Position numbers and translations under genes: made by a program. A model generated the notes under the pieces. That model had not been told where the DNA came from. It ran no database searches and was given only the letters and a program-made list of their open reading frames with translations. A DNA stretch of 64,000 nucleotides, from the NCBI RefSeq assembly GCF_036324505.1, contig NC_086361.1:8096328-8160327 (forward strand), written 5' to 3'. Of this stretch, positions 61,108 to 64,000 are shown piece after piece; the stretch's first letter is position 1; the number at the start of each line of letters is the position of its first letter. This DNA is from Eleginops maclovinus. Taxonomy: Eukaryota; Chordata; Actinopteri; Perciformes; Eleginopidae.

Positions 61108-63977
61108 CAGGGGTTTTCAACTGGTTTTGTCCCAGGGACCACCATTCGGACTAGAAAGCAATCCGCGGCCCACTGATGTGCCTGCGCGTGCGCGTGTGTA
61201 TTTGGTGTTACATGCATAGCTCAATGCATGAAACATGAAAGAGAGGCCACGCAGATTTTATAATAATAAAAGTAGATTTATTAAATTAAATTAAATTAAA
61301 GATTATTTTAAAGAAAGAATAAAGAATAATAAAGTGTTGTGCAATTCAGTATTGGGAAAAGTAACTAAAAATGTCATGCAAAGTCAGTCTAGGTGTGTGA
61401 CAAAACAACAACGGAGAACAAAAATCCAACAACACCGGAGAACCAAAATCCAACAAATGAAGACCAAGGCAGCCTCAACTGCTGGCTGGTCAGGGCTTTT
61501 ATAACCCAGCCAGGACAGACCTGTCACCAATCACCTGCTGTAGAGACAGAGAGATTGAGAAAAGCAGAGAGAGATTGAGAAAAGCAGGGAGAGAGAACAG
61601 GCTTACCATTAACACAGGGCGGGGCCTAAACCCGCCAGGGTCGTAACAGTGAAAACATGGGAGAATTAGGCCTACCTGTCAGTGTGATATCTGGGCGTGG
61701 TGAAGTCCACACAGCCTGTCTATTCGTGGCGAAATGGTAGACAGAGACAGTCTCATGTCATTCTCTGGATCAAGCCTAGCCCTGTACTTATTCTTTAAGT
61801 ACGCCAGTGTAGAAAAACCACTCTCACACAGGTATGTGGTTGGAAAGGGCAAAAGACACCTCATTGCTTTTGCAGCAAGCTGTGGAAATTCTGTCTGGCA
61901 ACTTATCCAGAATTTAACAAGGGGCTGTGTGTCGTACATATGCCTCCTGACAGAGTCTGTGGACATCTCAATCAGCTTATCCTCTTCCACAGCCGTCAGA
62001 CTTGACCCTACTGATGCATCGTCACTGAATGGGAGCAGGATCCACTTGCTGTCACGGCGCCACTCTTCCGAATCAGTGAAGTACTTTGCGAATTGACGCA
62101 CAAGCTTCCTCAAATGCTCACATATAGTGTCGTTGATGTCAGTGCTGTCAGGGTATTCCTCAACTGAAGGAAACATCGCCAAGTTATTGCTCTCCACTCG
62201 TTCGATCCACTTTGACATTTTTTTCACAAATGCGTCGAGCTTCTCGTAGAGCTGCATGACGTTTGCATCTCTCCCTTGCATGGAGCTGTTCAACTTGTTC
62301 AGCTCTGCAAAAACATCTGTGAGGTACGCCAGCTTAGTTAACCAGTAACTATCGTTGAAATTGGAAGCCAGATCAGAATGCTTCTCGCACAAGAACTCGT
62401 AGATAGCTCCGCGTAGTTCAAACACACGGGCGAGCACAGCGCCGCGAGACAGCCAACGCACCTCTGAATGATAAAGGAGAGAGCTGTGTTCACTTCCCAA
62501 GTCATGGCATAGGGATGAAAACAGGCGTGTATTCAATGCGTTTCGTTTTATGAAGTTGACCGTCTTGACAACGACATCAAACACACCACTGAGCTCAACA
62601 CTGAGATCTTTGGAGGCGAGAGCCTCTCTATGAATCAGGCAGTGTGTCCAAATTACCCCCGGAGCCACCCTCCTTACATGCGCAAACAGTCCAGTCTTGC
62701 TGCCACTCATGGCTCGGGCCCCATCGCTGCATAATGCAACGCACCTCTGCCACGAGATATTGTGCTCCGTGAAAAAATCGTCCAGTGCTTTAAATATTTC
62801 TACACCGGTAGTTCGCCCGGGCAGTGGTTTGCAAAAAATAAATTCCTCGCACATAGTGCCACTGTCCTCGTATCGCACAAATGTTAACAGTTGCGCATCA
62901 TTAGTAACATCTGTCGTCTCGTCGATTTGAAGGGAAAACAGAACTGTCTGAAGTTTTGCCATCAGCTGGTCTTTGACATCATTTGCCATTTCCCCAATTC
63001 GTCTTCCGATTGTGTTGTCTGACAACGGAATAGTTTTTAATTTGTTGGCACATTCTTCGCTTACCATAGCTCTGCACATATCTATGGCTGCTGGCAATAT
63101 AAGCTGCTCTGCAATGGTATGGGGCTTCTTACTTTTTGCAACCCTGAGAGCGACCAGATACGATGCTTTCAGTGCGTTTTCATTTATTTTTGCACTCTTC
63201 CTCATGGTAGCCTGCTGTCCTTTGAAATCACGCAACATCTGTTGCATGTACTCAACGGGTTTGGCCTTCAAGTGGACGTGATGCGTCTCCATATGCCGCG
63301 TAAGTTTCGACGGCTTCATAGCTTCATTACAGAGAATTGTTGAACATACGAAACACAGTGGTACCTCCTCTCCTGCTCTGTCTGTCGTCACTGTGAATCC
63401 ATATTTAACATATTCCTCATTGTATTTTCTTTTTCGTCTTTTTTGCGAAGTTGACGCTTCGGAAGCCTGTCCTTGCCCTATCGTGGCGGCCTGTCCCTCT
63501 GTCGTGGCAGCCTGACCCTCTGTCATGGCAGCCTGTCCCTCTGGCACTTTCCTCACTACAAAACGATCCATTGGTGCTAGATATATAGCTAGACTAGTAC
63601 ATATGTAACAAATGTTTGCTGTACTACAACCTATCTTAAAATACTCTCGTCGGCTATGCTTATAAATGTGTGTCAACTTTGCTCGCAAGACTGTACGTAA
63701 TGAATAATAAGTGAGGTTAGCGACGCAACTCATTACCATTAGCGAATCACAGGCTACCATAGACTGGATAGGCGCAAGGCTACATTCTGTCAGCTTGAAT
63801 TTCCTTTATATTATTTTAAACATATTTTTCACGATATGTAACGGTATTCTGGAAATGTGTTGAAATATCAAAGCGAATTTATATTAAAAAAAAACAATGG
63901 TGAACTGATCAACATAGGCTCTTGTCACGGACCACATGCAATGCCGCGGTCCGCGGACCACCGGTTGAAAACCCCTG
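61108..63977 (-). mobile_element. Complete SPIN/Charlie-like hAT transposon, apparently intact
   Basis: It is 2870 bp, flanked by a perfect 8-bp duplication ttttaatc (61100-61107 and 63978-63985). The ends are CAGGGGTTTTCAACTGG and, from the other side, CAGGGGTTTTCAACCGG, followed inward by GGACCAC/CCGCGG-rich subterminal sequence. The transposase is open throughout. Confidence 0.96.
61679..63571 (-). CDS. SPIN/Charlie-like hAT transposase, 630 aa, intact
   Basis: The start MDRFVVRKVPEG at 63571 matches the N-terminus of the related dead copy (MDRFLIRKG at 6014); the 63 codons upstream in the same frame are not conserved. Residues ~11-37 are tandem TEGQAAT-type repeats. A BED-like finger lies at ~72-98 (CFVCSTILCNEAM, then H-x5-H). 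Next are LQIDETTDVTND (first catalytic aspartate), ALCSDGARAMSG (second), HCLIHREALASK (C-x2-H), EVRWLSRGAVL (RW) and a C-terminal dimerisation region LCESGFSTLAYLKNKYRARL. Relatives gave rise to vertebrate GTF2IRD2- and SCAND3/ZBED-type host genes. With matching ends and target duplication the element may be mobile; this is inferred. Confidence 0.94.
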   Translation of the reverse strand: MDRFVVRKVPEGQAAMTEGQAATTEGQAATIGQGQASEASTSQKRRKRKYNEEYVKYGFTVTTDRAGEEVPLCFVCSTILCNEAMKPSKLTRHMETHHVHLKAKPVEYMQQMLRDFKGQQATMRKSAKINENALKASYLVALRVAKSKKPHTIAEQLILPAAIDMCRAMVSEECANKLKTIPLSDNTIGRRIGEMANDVKDQLMAKLQTVLFSLQIDETTDVTNDAQLLTFVRYEDSGTMCEEFIFCKPLPGRTTGVEIFKALDDFFTEHNISWQRCVALCSDGARAMSGSKTGLFAHVRRVAPGVIWTHCLIHREALASKDLSVELSGVFDVVVKTVNFIKRNALNTRLFSSLCHDLGSEHSSLLYHSEVRWLSRGAVLARVFELRGAIYEFLCEKHSDLASNFNDSYWLTKLAYLTDVFAELNKLNSSMQGRDANVMQLYEKLDAFVKKMSKWIERVESNNLAMFPSVEEYPDSTDINDTICEHLRKLVRQFAKYFTDSEEWRRDSKWILLPFSDDASVGSSLTAVEEDKLIEMSTDSVRRHMYDTQPLVKFWISCQTEFPQLAAKAMRCLLPFPTTYLCESGFSTLAYLKNKYRARLDPENDMRLSLSTISPRIDRLCGLHHAQISH

Positions 63978-64000
63978 TTTTAATCTATCAGCTGGTAACA

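Overview
The window is vertebrate nuclear DNA, almost certainly from a teleost fish. It holds one recognisable host gene, an NDRG2 orthologue with vertebrate exon structure, set among transposons typical of fish genomes (hAT of the ZMYM1-like, SPIN/Charlie-like and BED-finger types, Tc1, CR1/L2-like and L1/Tx1-like LINEs, a retroviral env remnant). There are no bacterial operons, tRNAs, rRNAs or CRISPR arrays. Two runs of exactly 500 N are scaffold gaps. Between about 24 and 43 kb the coding exons carry many single-base indels, and 36-43 kb is full of stretched homopolymers, so base quality there is probably poor and frameshifts should be read with caution.

Layout. 1-9.2 kb is a transposon stack: a ZMYM1-like hAT running off the left edge; a SPIN/Charlie-like hAT at 2216-6352 (perfect 8-bp target duplication) killed by an in-frame TGA and by a Tc1 at 2546-4140; and a frameshifted ZMYM1-like hAT ending at 9223. 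9.25-10.5 kb is a small two-ended element: matching inverted promoters each drive a first exon pointing inward, one encoding a THAP zinc finger, the other the N-terminus of an unrelated protein; both stop at splice donors. 10.7-15.8 kb holds a minus-strand retroviral env remnant split by an apparently intact Tc1 (12917-14566) whose 340-residue transposase keeps its DDE triad.

15.9-24.2 kb has no recognised gene. ndrg2 (plus strand) occupies at least 24.2-32.8 kb, with a CR1/L2-like LINE in one intron and an AT-rich minisatellite in another. 33-37 kb is mostly unexplained. 37-39.6 kb (minus) encodes pieces of a SecA-like motor ATPase, the most unexpected protein here. 39.8-43.2 kb is homopolymer-rich low-quality sequence and a gap, followed by the 5' end of a BED-finger hAT.

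45.6-51.8 kb (minus) carries two co-oriented genes: a C2H2-finger/transposase-like gene with one in-frame TGA, and a multi-exon gene resembling fish 'SAMD3-like' proteins. 51974-56408 is a complete three-exon BED-finger hAT with a perfect 8-bp duplication. 56.4-58.2 kb has a 39-bp-arm hairpin and a duplicated promoter/exon block. 58.3-61.0 kb is a chimera: a 109-bp exact copy of part of the 6.5-8.8 kb hAT joined to a 5'-truncated L1/Tx1-like LINE, which ends in a second fragment of the same LINE. 61108-63977 is a complete SPIN/Charlie-like hAT with intact transposase, inverted ends and perfect 8-bp duplication.

The genes do not form one pathway; most are selfish-element proteins. The best candidates for something poorly described are the SecA-like gene, the paired C2H2/SAMD3-like genes and the THAP-ended two-gene element.
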